From a virus: a DNA stretch of 20,239 bases. The notes beneath the pieces are model-generated. The model had not been told where the DNA came from and ran no database searches. It worked only from the letters and a program-made list of their open reading frames with translations. The position numbers and the translations under genes are program-made. Positions 1 to 6,275 of this stretch are shown here, piece after piece (positions within the stretch are counted from its first letter, which is position 1; each line of letters opens with the position of its first letter). Where the stretch lies: positions 1 to 20,239 of the IMG/VR virus record IMGVR_UViG_3300022467_001382; one strand, given 5' to 3'.

Positions 1-1540
1 CGCCGATCGAGGTGGCCAGCTGACCGAACAGGCTGAGCACCGGGCCGAGGGCCTGGGCGAGCACCGGCAGGATCGGGGTGATCAGCGCGAAGCCCTGCGC
101 GATGCCGTTGATGGCCGCATTCAGGCCCTCGGAGACGATCGGCTGGGAAAGCGTCTTGGCGATCGCCTCAAGCAGCGAGCCGACGACCTGGCCGCCGGAG
201 CCGATGAAGTTCGCGATCGTGGAGGAGAGCGTGCCGAACAGCTGACCGATGGCCAGCAGCCCGGGAGAGAGCGCCTCGACCGCGGTCTGAGCGGCACGGA
301 AGAACGCGATCAGCGTGCCCTGGAAGGCCGGGCCATTCACCACGTCGGCGATGGTCTTCAGGACCGCTGCCATCGTGGACAGCCCGCCGCTGCCGGCCGC
401 CTGCGCGGCGCCGATCAGGCCGGTGATGATGTCCCAGGCGCTCTTCAGGCTCTCGCCGAGCAACTTCACCTGCGTCAGCGCGCCCTGGATCATCGTGGTC
501 AGCTGGCCGGTCGCATTCGCGCCCTGCACCCAGCCGTTGAACTGGGAGGCGATGTTCGCGATCCAGGTGCCGAACTGCGGCAGGAAGCCGGAGCCGACCT
601 GGGCAAGCGTGACGAAGCTCTTGACCATCGGGTCGATGGCTGACCGGATGTTCGTGAACATCTGCGCCACCGGGCCGAGGATGCTGGAGAGCACCCCGCC
701 GCCGAGCGCATCCTTCAGGCTGGTGCCGATCTGGCCGAAGACCCCACCGAGCGCCGTAGCGACGCCGCCCATCGAGGTCTTGATGTCCGGCGCCAGCGAG
801 CGGAAGGCGTCCTTGATCGGGTCCGCTGCCTCGTGCCAGAACGAGTCGGAGATCTGCTTGCCGATGTCCTTCGCCAGTGGCGCCAGCTCCTTGAGCTGGG
901 TGCCAGCGTCCTTGAAGGCCGGGATCAGCACGCCGACGGCGGCTCCGATGGCGGCGATCGCCGGAGCGATCAGCAGCACAAGGGGCAGCATCGCCACCAG
1001 CGAGCCCGCGATGCCGAGGATGCCCTGGCTGGCGTTCAGCAGCAGGCCGCCGAGCGCACCGATCCCCGAGGAGGCCAGCGAGATCATCCCGACCGAACGG
1101 ATCGTGGCCGTGAGCGCGATAAGCGCCGCGGCGCTCACCTTCGGGATAACGTTGATGATCCGGTCGCGCGTGAACACCGCGACCTTGGCGGCCGCCTCCT
1201 TGGTGTTCGCGTCGACCTTCAGGTTCTCGACCTGGGCCTTGATCCAGGCCTTGAAGCCACGGACCTCATCCTTCGCCGGCGTGGTGTCGCCGTCGACCGG
1301 GATCTCCGGGTGGTTCTCCCGCTCGATCTCCTCGGTGGTCTCCTTGACCTTGCCCTTCATCTCCTCGAGGGCAGGCTTCAGCGACGTGGCGATAGACGCG
1401 GCGAACGCCGCACCGAGGGCCTTCGAGAGGTCGCGTCCGGCCTTGACGGCGGCCTTGGTGACCTCGGCCTCGAGGTCGGTGTCGAATCCCGTGGCGTCGG
1501 CTTCGACGCCGATGGAGACGTCACCGAGATCGTCAGCCAC
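1..1540 (-). CDS. Tape measure protein, N-terminal part (runs off the left edge)
   Basis: The minus-strand frame is open from a GTG at 1540 to base 1, at least 513 codons, with no stop. The product begins MADDLGDVSIGVEADATGF and reads as a tape measure protein. An N-terminal helical, charged region is followed by strongly hydrophobic stretches around residues 130 to 210 (for example GILGIAGSLVAMLPLVLLIA) and then by long Ala/Gly/Leu-rich amphipathic helices, where phrases such as GGVFGQIGTSLKDALGGG are typical. Tape measure proteins set tail length and sit inside the tail tube. The gene lies directly after the tail assembly chaperone pair, the conserved siphovirus order. A TGA three codons upstream in frame makes the GTG at 1540 the first possible start. 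The only RBS candidate (GGTGA) lies in the arm of a long hairpin. The C-terminus is missing, so full length and any hydrolase domain are unknown. Confidence 0.9.
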   Translation of the reverse strand, partial: MADDLGDVSIGVEADATGFDTDLEAEVTKAAVKAGRDLSKALGAAFAASIATSLKPALEEMKGKVKETTEEIERENHPEIPVDGDTTPAKDEVRGFKAWIKAQVENLKVDANTKEAAAKVAVFTRDRIINVIPKVSAAALIALTATIRSVGMISLASSGIGALGGLLLNASQGILGIAGSLVAMLPLVLLIAPAIAAIGAAVGVLIPAFKDAGTQLKELAPLAKDIGKQISDSFWHEAADPIKDAFRSLAPDIKTSMGGVATALGGVFGQIGTSLKDALGGGVLSSILGPVAQMFTNIRSAIDPMVKSFVTLAQVGSGFLPQFGTWIANIASQFNGWVQGANATGQLTTMIQGALTQVKLLGESLKSAWDIITGLIGAAQAAGSGGLSTMAAVLKTIADVVNGPAFQGTLIAFFRAAQTAVEALSPGLLAIGQLFGTLSSTIANFIGSGGQVVGSLLEAIAKTLSQPIVSEGLNAAINGIAQGFALITPILPVLAQALGPVLSLFGQLATSIG

Positions 1541-1544
1541 TCGA

Positions 1545-1604
1545 GATCACCGCCCATCGCCCGAGACCGCAAAGAAGGCGGTCAATCTGGGCGAGGCGGT
1601 GATC
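1545..1604 (-). promoter_or_regulatory. Long hairpin covering the tape-measure ribosome binding site
   Basis: Three nested stems pair exactly: GATCACCGCC (1545-1554) with GGCGGTGATC (1595-1604), CGCCC (1558-1562) with GGGCG (1589-1593), and GACCGC (1565-1570) with GCGGTC (1578-1583). The terminal loop is 7 nt and the internal loops are small. That is 21 base pairs in 60 bases. In the mRNA the 3' arm reads GGCGGUGAUC and ends 4 nt before the GUG start of the tape measure gene, so the only SD-like sequence is base-paired. No U-run follows, so a simple intrinsic terminator is less likely than a translational control element. Its function is inferred. Confidence 0.7.
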
Positions 1605-1638
1605 TACGGCTCGCTGGTGTTAGAGTACCGGGTTTCGG

Positions 1639-1968
1639 CTACGATCCCTGAGATTTCGGCGGCACCGTCCCGGAGACCTGGGCCATCAGCGCGCTGAGCG
1701 CGGCCTTCTCGTTCTCCGGGTTCCACGGGTTGCGCTTGTCGGCCAGCGCCTCGGGCTCCGCCTTGGGCGGCGGCTGCCAAAGCCGGGCGCGCATCTTGGC
1801 GACGTCCTGCGGGTTCGCGCCCTGGGTGATGTACCACCAGACGAAGTTGCAGAACCGCTTGATCGGCATGTCCTCGAGATCCGGGAGACCGTGGGCGGCG
1901 GCGTAGCCGTCCAGGTCGTCCCAGTGCTCGCGCCCAGTCGCTACGAGGCGCTGGGCGACGAAGTAGGG
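1639..1968 (-). CDS. Tail assembly chaperone, downstream part reached by -1 frameshift
   Basis: This is the -1 frame relative to the preceding chaperone gene. It is open across the first gene's end and encodes a plausible 109-residue segment starting PYFVAQRLVATGREHWDDLD and containing RFCNFVWWYITQGANPQDVAKMR. It has no good start codon and SD near its 5' end; the first ATG in frame is at 1869, well inside the conserved-looking part. Siphoviruses commonly make a short chaperone and a frameshifted longer form from two overlapping frames just before the tape measure gene, as lambda G and G-T do. The layout here fits that. The joined product would be about 262 residues. Both forms help assemble the tail tube around the tape measure and are usually absent from the virion. 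The segment ends at a TAG, 98 bases before the tape measure start. Confidence 0.75.
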   Translation of the reverse strand, partial: PYFVAQRLVATGREHWDDLDGYAAAHGLPDLEDMPIKRFCNFVWWYITQGANPQDVAKMRARLWQPPPKAEPEALADKRNPWNPENEKAALSALMAQVSGTVPPKSQGS

Positions 1969-2426
1969 TTTCCGGTCGCGCGCTCCACCAGACGCTTGAT
2001 CAGCTCCATGATGTGCTCGAGGTCCAGCGGGTCCGCCGGGTCCGTCATCCGCGCGAGGACCTGCGGGGCGACCTGGCGGCCGAACAGCGCCGTGACGATG
2101 GTGTCGAGCTCCTTGCGGATCTTCTTGATGTCCTCGCCGGCCTGCTCGAGGCGCTCGCCGAAGTCCATCATCGCCAGCTTCTTCACCGGGAGCACCTTGT
2201 ACGGCGTTCCACCGAGCACGACGTTGTGCGGGACGATCGGCTTGGTCTCGATCACGATCGCGTTGTCGTTCTCCTGGAACTCCGGCGAGGTGTGCTGCGG
2301 CGCGAAGGCGGGCGAGATGGTCATCTTCTGGTCGTCGGAGACGACGGTGAGGGGCTCAGCAACGTGCGCGCCGAGCGTGGCGGTTGGGTCGGTCACCTGG
2401 GAGAAGTCGGTCATGCTCGCGATCAT
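1941..2426 (-). CDS. Tail assembly chaperone, upstream frame (G-like)
   Basis: A 161-residue protein lies immediately upstream of the tape measure region. Residues 1-60 are polar. A segment around 60-80 (VVLGGTPYKVLPVKKLAMMDF) resembles a small beta domain, and residues 88-150 are helical and charged (EDIKKIRKELDTIVTALF, EHIMELIKRLVERATG). Size, position and overlap with a second frame match the siphovirus tail chaperone; I do not see a diagnostic catalytic motif and none is expected. ATG codons at 2426 and 2414 are both possible and neither has a strong SD. The longer form is given. It starts 18 bases after the HK97 gp10-like gene ends. The last eight codons after the slip site are used only by the unshifted product. 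Confidence 0.7.
   Translation of the reverse strand: MIASMTDFSQVTDPTATLGAHVAEPLTVVSDDQKMTISPAFAPQHTSPEFQENDNAIVIETKPIVPHNVVLGGTPYKVLPVKKLAMMDFGERLEQAGEDIKKIRKELDTIVTALFGRQVAPQVLARMTDPADPLDLEHIMELIKRLVERATGNPTSSPSAS
1968..1974 (-). other. Probable -1 programmed frameshift site
   Basis: The minus-strand heptamer is C GGA AAC in the frame of the upstream chaperone gene (codons 152 and 153), eight codons before its TAG. Slipping back one base re-pairs the A site from AAC to AAA and enters the long open frame that continues to 1639. It differs from the canonical X XXY YYZ pattern only at the first base (C rather than G), so the P-site re-pairing is imperfect. This site was chosen because it is the only A AAC-like run in the overlap. 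Confidence 0.55.
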
Positions 2427-2444
2427 AGCGGACCAGCACCCGTA

Positions 2445-2855
2445 CTACGGCAGGTAGTCCACGCGTCGGATCTGATTCTTCGCACGCAGCATGAAGTGGT
2501 GCGCCGGCACCCCGCGCGTCTTCTTGGCGAAGACGAAGGTCGCCGCGCCCTTCGGCTTGAACACCAGCACGCCGCCTGGACGGGCCACAGAGCCGCGCGT
2601 GCCGTGCTCCGGGTACTTGGTGTACGGCGCGGTGCTGACGATCTCGTAGCGGCGGCGCAGCGGCGTCGAGGCCGGGCTCTCGCGCACGGTCACGCCCTTC
2701 AGCATCCGGCCGGTGTTCACCAGGCCGTCCGCGACGATGTTCCCGCGCACGTACCCCGCGCCGCGGTGGGCTGCGCGCTCAGCCGCCGCGTTGACCCGAC
2801 CGCCGACGATCCGGATCACCGCGGCGTGGTCGATGCGACCTCTGCTCACTGCCAC
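2445..2855 (-). CDS. HK97 gp10-like neck / tail-completion protein
   Basis: A 136-residue basic protein. An N-terminal helix with RGRIDHAAVIRIVGGRVNAAAERAAHRG is followed by YVRGNIVADGLVNTGRMLKG, then the pattern YEIVSTAPYTKYPEHGTRG and a C-terminal PAHHFMLRA. The pieces 'tGrLk.si', 'apYa.yvE.GT' and 'p..Fm..A' are hallmarks of the HK97 gp10 / phage head-tail joining family, which acts at the neck during head-tail joining. The neighbours fit: a probable tail terminator upstream and tail chaperones downstream. GTG at 2855 is taken as the start because GGAGG lies 4 nt before it; a second GTG two codons in is possible. Its RBS nearly repeats one arm of a large palindrome just upstream, so its translation may be controlled. 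Confidence 0.75.
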   Translation of the reverse strand: MAVSRGRIDHAAVIRIVGGRVNAAAERAAHRGAGYVRGNIVADGLVNTGRMLKGVTVRESPASTPLRRRYEIVSTAPYTKYPEHGTRGSVARPGGVLVFKPKGAATFVFAKKTRGVPAHHFMLRAKNQIRRVDYLP

Positions 2856-2889
2856 GATTCCTCCATTCGATTATTCGCCGGATTCAATT

Positions 2890-2923
2890 GATTCCCTCCA
2901 TATCTATAGATATGGAGGGAATC
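2890..2923. repeat. Perfect 34-bp palindrome in the neck-gene intergenic space
   Basis: Bases 2890-2906 (GATTCCCTCCATATCTA) are the exact reverse complement of 2907-2923, with no mismatch and no spacer. The centre is AT-rich (TATCTATAGATA), unlike the surrounding GC-rich phage DNA. It lies between the stop at 2953 and the GTG at 2855. As RNA it would form a strong hairpin whose 3' arm (AUGGAGGGAAUC) nearly repeats the true RBS (AUGGAGGAAUC) of the next gene. No U-run follows. It could be a protein-binding operator, an RNA switch or an mRNA processing or stability hairpin. Confidence 0.9.
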
Positions 2924-2949
2924 TCTGGAATAACCGGAATCCTGGAATC
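2918..2949 (-). repeat. Short phased GATTCC repeats leading into the palindrome
   Basis: On the minus strand, four GATTCC-like units (GATTCC, GATTCC, TATTCC, GATTCC) begin 8, 9 and 9 bases apart, running from just past the stop of the upstream neck gene into the first arm of the palindrome. Together with the palindrome they form an AT-richer island of about 95 bases. Phased repeats beside a dyad suggest a binding region, but this could be chance in a short low-complexity stretch. Confidence 0.5.
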
Positions 2950-2952
2950 AGC

Positions 2953-3444
2953 TCAGCAGGGCTGCGCGTCCGCCCGGAAGGTCACCGTCCAGCTGCCGCC
3001 TGAGGCCGATCCCGAGGCGATCGCCGGCGTCCACGGCCCGATCGCGTAGATCCGCTTGTTGGCCTGCGCGGTCTTCAGGATCTGGCTCATGTCGTGCATG
3101 ATCTGGTTCGCCGCCGCGGTCACCTTCTCCGGAGCCGGCGCCTGGCCGCCATTGTCAATGGTCGGGATGCAGCGCAGGATCTTGATCTCGATGATCACGT
3201 CCCACCAGTCGACCGCGCACGGCTGCCGCATCGAGACGCGCCCCGCTCCGTCGCGGTACTTCGGCGCCGCCGAGACGAACCGGAAGCTGAGCTGGCCGCA
3301 CGGCGAGTCCGCGGGGACCGCCTGGCCGTAGTAGTTCGGGTAGACCAGCGCCGGCGCCGGGTCGAGCTTGCAGTCGCCCTCGAGGAGCGCGGTCTTCAGC
3401 TCGTCCAGGAACGTCGCGATCTCCACATCGAGGTCCTGGGCCAT
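2953..3444 (-). CDS. Probable neck / tail terminator protein
   Basis: A 163-residue protein starting MAQDLDVEIATFLDELKTAL. An N-terminal helix is followed by a beta-rich region with LSFRFVSAAPKYRDG and WWDVIIEIKILRCIPTID, then a helix with TAAANQIMHDMSQILKTA and a C-terminal strand SWTVTFRA. This helix-strands-helix layout, with a 'W.v.i.v.R..P' strand, agrees with actinophage proteins that follow the head-tail adaptor and are usually called stopper or tail terminator; I cannot tell which. ATG at 3444 is preferred to the two GTG codons at 3453 and 3450 because GGTGG is then 5 nt upstream. That start lies 2 nt after the adaptor gene's TGA, so translational coupling is likely. Confidence 0.6.
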   Translation of the reverse strand: MAQDLDVEIATFLDELKTALLEGDCKLDPAPALVYPNYYGQAVPADSPCGQLSFRFVSAAPKYRDGAGRVSMRQPCAVDWWDVIIEIKILRCIPTIDNGGQAPAPEKVTAAANQIMHDMSQILKTAQANKRIYAIGPWTPAIASGSASGGSWTVTFRADAQPC

Positions 3445-3446
3445 GA

Positions 3447-4361
3447 TCACCACCGCCCGGAGTAGTTCGCCCGCGGAGAGCCCGGCTCGAAGCGCGGAGC
3501 GGCGTTCGCCGGCGTGTCCACGCTGCGCACACTAGCGTAGGGCCGCGGCATGTTGATCCCGGACATCCAGCTGTCGATCTCCCAGATGCCGGTGTCGATC
3601 TTCGGGATCTCCACGCTCGCGCGGGATGCGCCCTTCGTCGCGGCGAACGGGTCGACCACGCCGATCGTCACGCCCTCGCGGGTGACGGTCTGGATGCGCT
3701 TCGGGAGCTTGCAGTCGCCGCTGTCGACGGCCGCCAGGGCGAGCTGCTCCGCGAGGATGCCCGCCGCGACCTGGCCGCCGGTCGGCACCGGGACGCCCTT
3801 CACGTAGCTGACCTCCCAAGTGTTCGGCGCCGCCGGGCTGAGGTTCAGGTCCTGCCAGAACGGCCAGGGCTGCCCGTCCACGCGCTCGAGCCAGCGCTTC
3901 TGCCGCAGCCAGTAGGCCGTCGGGTCGAGCACCGCACCGTCGACGGTGATCTGCTTGACCTCCACGACCGGGCCGGGCAAGGCGATGGTCTTCACCTGGT
4001 CGCCGCGGCAGTAGCACTCCTCCTTGCCGCAGACGCCGCAGAAGATCGAGGCCCACGCCGCGCCGATCAGCACCGGCGACCAGTAGCCGAGGTTGAAGCC
4101 GACGGTCGAGTGGCCCGAGCCGTAGCCCGGGTTCACCGGCCACGGACCGAGGCCCTCGAAGGAGCTGGGCGCCCACGGCTTCGGGAAGCGCACCGGGCGC
4201 ACGTCGACGTCGCGGGTGCCGAAGATGCGGCCGGTCCAGTTCCAGAGGTTCTCCGTGGCGACCGCCTCGAAGATCGACTGGTCGACGCCGCTCTCCTCGA
4301 AGATGTCCGGCTGCCCCGCCGGATAGATGACCGGCCAGCTGCCGGGCTCGAAGTCCACCAT
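3447..4361 (-). CDS. Head-to-tail adaptor with cysteine cluster
   Basis: A 304-residue protein. Residues 1-110 include Trp/Pro-rich stretches (SFEGLGPWPVNPGYGSG). A cysteine cluster follows at 108, 111, 116 and 118 (CGVCGKEECYC), consistent with a zinc knuckle. Then come KTIALPGPVVEVKQITVDG, LRQKRWLERVDGQPWP and WEVSYVKGVPVPTGG, then a helix with AAGILAEQLALA and the segment CKLPKRIQTVTREGVTIG. This order, in particular 'LPGPV..V..v.vDG', 'L.R.dG..WP' and 'C.LP.R...vTR.GVt', is that of the actinophage head-tail adaptor family, which docks on the portal and forms the first connector ring. The start at 4361 has only a weak SD (TAGG, overlapping the previous stop codon). Confidence 0.8.
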   Translation of the reverse strand: MVDFEPGSWPVIYPAGQPDIFEESGVDQSIFEAVATENLWNWTGRIFGTRDVDVRPVRFPKPWAPSSFEGLGPWPVNPGYGSGHSTVGFNLGYWSPVLIGAAWASIFCGVCGKEECYCRGDQVKTIALPGPVVEVKQITVDGAVLDPTAYWLRQKRWLERVDGQPWPFWQDLNLSPAAPNTWEVSYVKGVPVPTGGQVAAGILAEQLALAAVDSGDCKLPKRIQTVTREGVTIGVVDPFAATKGASRASVEIPKIDTGIWEIDSWMSGINMPRPYASVRSVDTPANAAPRFEPGSPRANYSGRW

Positions 4362-4370
4362 GCGAGGAGC

Positions 4371-4658
4371 CTACTGGGCGTCGGGAGTCGGGTCGGGGAT
4401 CGGCGCGGAGGGAACGTCCGAGGCCGACAAGGCGGACGTCCCCTCCGGCTCGATTGTCGTCTGGGTGCCCTCTCCCCCGGGATCCCCCGCAGGCACCGTG
4501 ACGGCCTCCTCCGCGGAGCCGCCCGAAGGCTCCACCGGGAGAGTGACGGCAGCGCGCTCGTCGGGCTCCGCCGCTACCGGCTGAGCCTGCACGAAGCGGA
4601 CCCGGCTCGGGTGACCGAGCGGGTAGATGTTCGGAGCTCCGACGCGCGCGCTGCTCAT
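4371..4658 (-). CDS. Small Pro/Ala/Glu-rich protein of unknown function
   Basis: A 95-residue protein. The first 25 residues look structured (NIYPLGHPSRVRFVQAQPV); the rest is acidic, Pro/Ala/Gly/Ser-rich and probably disordered. It sits between the probable major tail gene (11 nt upstream) and the adaptor gene (9 nt downstream) and keeps the operon spacing. That is the main reason to believe it is expressed, since the SD before ATG 4658 is poor. No family is recognised. It may be a small head or neck accessory protein, or a remnant of a larger one. Confidence 0.55.
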   Translation of the reverse strand: MSSARVGAPNIYPLGHPSRVRFVQAQPVAAEPDERAAVTLPVEPSGGSAEEAVTVPAGDPGGEGTQTTIEPEGTSALSASDVPSAPIPDPTPDAQ

Positions 4659-4669
4659 GATCTGTCCGC

Positions 4670-5347
4670 TCAGGCCGCGATCGGAGCCGGCGAGGACGCC
4701 ACGGCGGGCGGCGCGACGGCGGTGTCGATCATCAGCAGGTGGTCGAACGGGTCGATAGCCGCGGGCAGGAAGTCCGGCACGCCGGGGCTGTCATCGTTGA
4801 TGACCACCTTGTACGGGCCGATGCCCCAGCTGTTGCCGCCGACCGTGTAGGCCTCGGTGAGCTGGAAGGTGACCGCCTTCTCGCCGTCGACCTTGATGTC
4901 GCCGAGGTGGCCACGGTGGACGTACGGGAGCAGGAAGTAGCCGTTGGCGGTCTCGTCGAAGAGCGCGCCACCGACGCCGGTCCAGAGCTCGAGCGCGAAG
5001 GCGCCGGTGATGATGCCCTCGCGGATGGTGAAGCCCGCCGCGTCGCCGGCGTAGTCGGCATAGGTCGCCGCGTTCGCCACGAAGGCCACCAGGGACGGGT
5101 TCACGCCGCAGAACTCGATCTCGACGTTGAAGCGCTTGAAGTTCGGGCTCAGCAGCTCGTTCACGCACAGGATGCCCGCGGCGTTGCGCTGCAGGATCTC
5201 GGTGCCCGCCTCGATCTGCGAGGAGAGCGTCAGCGTGATGAAGCCGTCGGTGACGATCTGCTGGGTGCCGAGGTCGCCTGCGTCGGTGAGCTGGGTGATT
5301 CGGATACGCCGGCCGAGGATCGGCACGAAGGCGTGGGTTGTGGGCAT
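4670..5347 (-). CDS. Probable major tail (tail tube) protein
   Basis: A 225-residue beta-rich protein: an N-terminal RIRITQLTDAGDLGTQQIVTDG segment, then GTEILQRNAAGILCVNE, FNVEIEFCGVNPSLVAFV, GAFALELWTGVGG, GYFLLPYVHRGHLGDIKVDG and a closing NSWGIGPYKVV, followed by a flexible Ala/Pro tail. The combination 'vtdG', 'NaaG..Cv.e', 'alElWT', 'lgDi.v.g....f.l' and 'WGiGPY.V' resembles actinophage proteins generally annotated as major tail protein; I recall the family by pattern and cannot search it. It would polymerise into the tail tube. Its place before the adaptor genes, rather than just before the chaperones, is less usual, so a head-associated structural role is the alternative. The SD AAGGAG lies 6 nt before ATG 5347 and overlaps the previous gene's TAA. 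Confidence 0.5.
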   Translation of the reverse strand: MPTTHAFVPILGRRIRITQLTDAGDLGTQQIVTDGFITLTLSSQIEAGTEILQRNAAGILCVNELLSPNFKRFNVEIEFCGVNPSLVAFVANAATYADYAGDAAGFTIREGIITGAFALELWTGVGGALFDETANGYFLLPYVHRGHLGDIKVDGEKAVTFQLTEAYTVGGNSWGIGPYKVVINDDSPGVPDFLPAAIDPFDHLLMIDTAVAPPAVASSPAPIAA

Positions 5348-5357
5348 TGTCCGCTCC

Positions 5358-6182
5358 TTATTCGGTGATGGTCACGGACCCGACGCCCGTGGGGTCGAAG
5401 CCGATGAGATAGGTCCGCTCGGCGACGGCGTAGAGGTCGTTCTTCGTCCGGTCGAGCAGGTCGCCACGGACCTCGCTCGAGGTGAAGATGTCCGACCGGA
5501 ATCCGAAGAGCGCCGGGGTGGCCCGGATGCTGCCCGACGGGTATCCCGCGCCGGCGACGACCGGCGTGCCGAGAGCGGTGAACAGCTTGGAGCCGTTGGC
5601 CTTGAGGGTGCCGCTGGTCATGCCGGCGGCGGCGAGCTGGCGGTTCATGTGGATGATGCCAAGGCTGCCGTACGTGTCGGCGATGAAGCGCTCGAGGGCA
5701 CCGATCGCCGCGTTGATCTTGGAGACGTCGAACGTGCCGTTGTCGATCACGCCGTCGGTGAGGTTGGGCTGGTTGCCCTTCTCGCCGGTCCAGAAGTTGT
5801 GCTCCGCCTCGCGCTCCTCGAAGGTGAGGAGGTTCTCGGTTGCGCGGGCCTGAGCCTGCTCCGGCGTCCAGGCGATCGGCGAGACGACGAAGTGGCCGTA
5901 GACGGTGAAGGTGTCCGAGTGGATGAAGCCCGGGTCGAGGTCGTCGCCGGACTCGTCCATCGGGAAACCGAGGTTCTTGGGCAGCCCCGCGGTGTCGCTC
6001 TGCGGGTTCTGCACGGGGCCGATCGAGTCGACCGTGAACGGGTCGAGGTACTCGTGCACGACACCGCCACCGCGCCAGTGCGCGGACTCGTCGGGACGCA
6101 GGTCCACGACGCTGAGAAGTCCGAAGGGCAGCGGGATGCGCTGCGCGCCGGCGACCAGATCGGCCGGGGTGTAGTTCGCCAC
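5358..6182 (-). CDS. Second head structural protein (capsid-associated)
   Basis: A 274-residue protein following the major capsid gene. Notable segments are LPFGLLSVVDLR (residues 18-29), HWRGGGVVHEY, then DTFTVYGHFVVSP (90-102), ARATENLLTFEEREAEHNFWTG (112-133), a long helix NAAIGALERFIADTYGSLGIIHMN, then LFTALGTPVVAGAGYPSG and a C-terminal RTYLIGFDPTGVGSVTI. The pattern 'F.Vy....s......ea...A...l...E....E..fWtG' followed by a loop and 'lG.PVv.G.GY' is shared with actinophage head proteins variously labelled minor, pentamer or major capsid protein. It probably forms vertices or another capsid surface element; the exact role is inferred. GTG at 6182 has GAGGAG 6 nt upstream, a strong RBS suited to an abundant product. 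Confidence 0.6.
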   Translation of the reverse strand: MANYTPADLVAGAQRIPLPFGLLSVVDLRPDESAHWRGGGVVHEYLDPFTVDSIGPVQNPQSDTAGLPKNLGFPMDESGDDLDPGFIHSDTFTVYGHFVVSPIAWTPEQAQARATENLLTFEEREAEHNFWTGEKGNQPNLTDGVIDNGTFDVSKINAAIGALERFIADTYGSLGIIHMNRQLAAAGMTSGTLKANGSKLFTALGTPVVAGAGYPSGSIRATPALFGFRSDIFTSSEVRGDLLDRTKNDLYAVAERTYLIGFDPTGVGSVTITE

Positions 6183-6217
6183 TGGGGACTCCTCTGGAGG
6201 GTGTTCGTCGGATGGGA

Positions 6218-6268
6218 GCTCGGAGGCCGAGCGGGTGGGCCGCCCCGGGGTCTATTCGGGACGGCCCA
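6218..6268 (-). terminator. Two tandem hairpins after the major capsid gene
   Basis: On the minus strand, TGGGCCGTCCC (6268-6258) pairs with GGGGCGGCCCA (6246-6236) around an 11-nt loop. One position pairs only as U-G, and only when the minus strand is transcribed. Next, GCTCGG (6232-6227) pairs with CCGAGC (6223-6218) across a 3-nt loop. Both lie between the capsid stop and the RBS of the next gene. No U-tract follows, so complete intrinsic termination is doubtful. Partial termination, or protection of the capsid mRNA 3' end, is more plausible. Confidence 0.5.
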
Positions 6269-6275
6269 GCCGGTC

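Noticed and set aside
1378-1572. A 64-codon minus-strand open frame starting at an ATG within the tape measure leader hairpin
   Set aside because: It is out of frame with the tape measure gene and gives an Arg/Ser/Pro-rich peptide. The GTG at 1540 opens the long recognisable frame.
833-1651. A plus-strand open frame opposite the tape measure gene
   Set aside because: It is in codon register with the tape measure gene and composed almost wholly of Arg, Asp, Gly and Leu. The minus-strand reading is a recognisable tape measure protein.
2890-2923. Reading the 34-bp palindrome as an ordinary terminator, att site or telomere-resolution site
   Set aside because: No U-run follows on either strand, no integrase or protelomerase gene is in view, and the dyad is shorter than known resolution sites. 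It is therefore left as a regulatory candidate.
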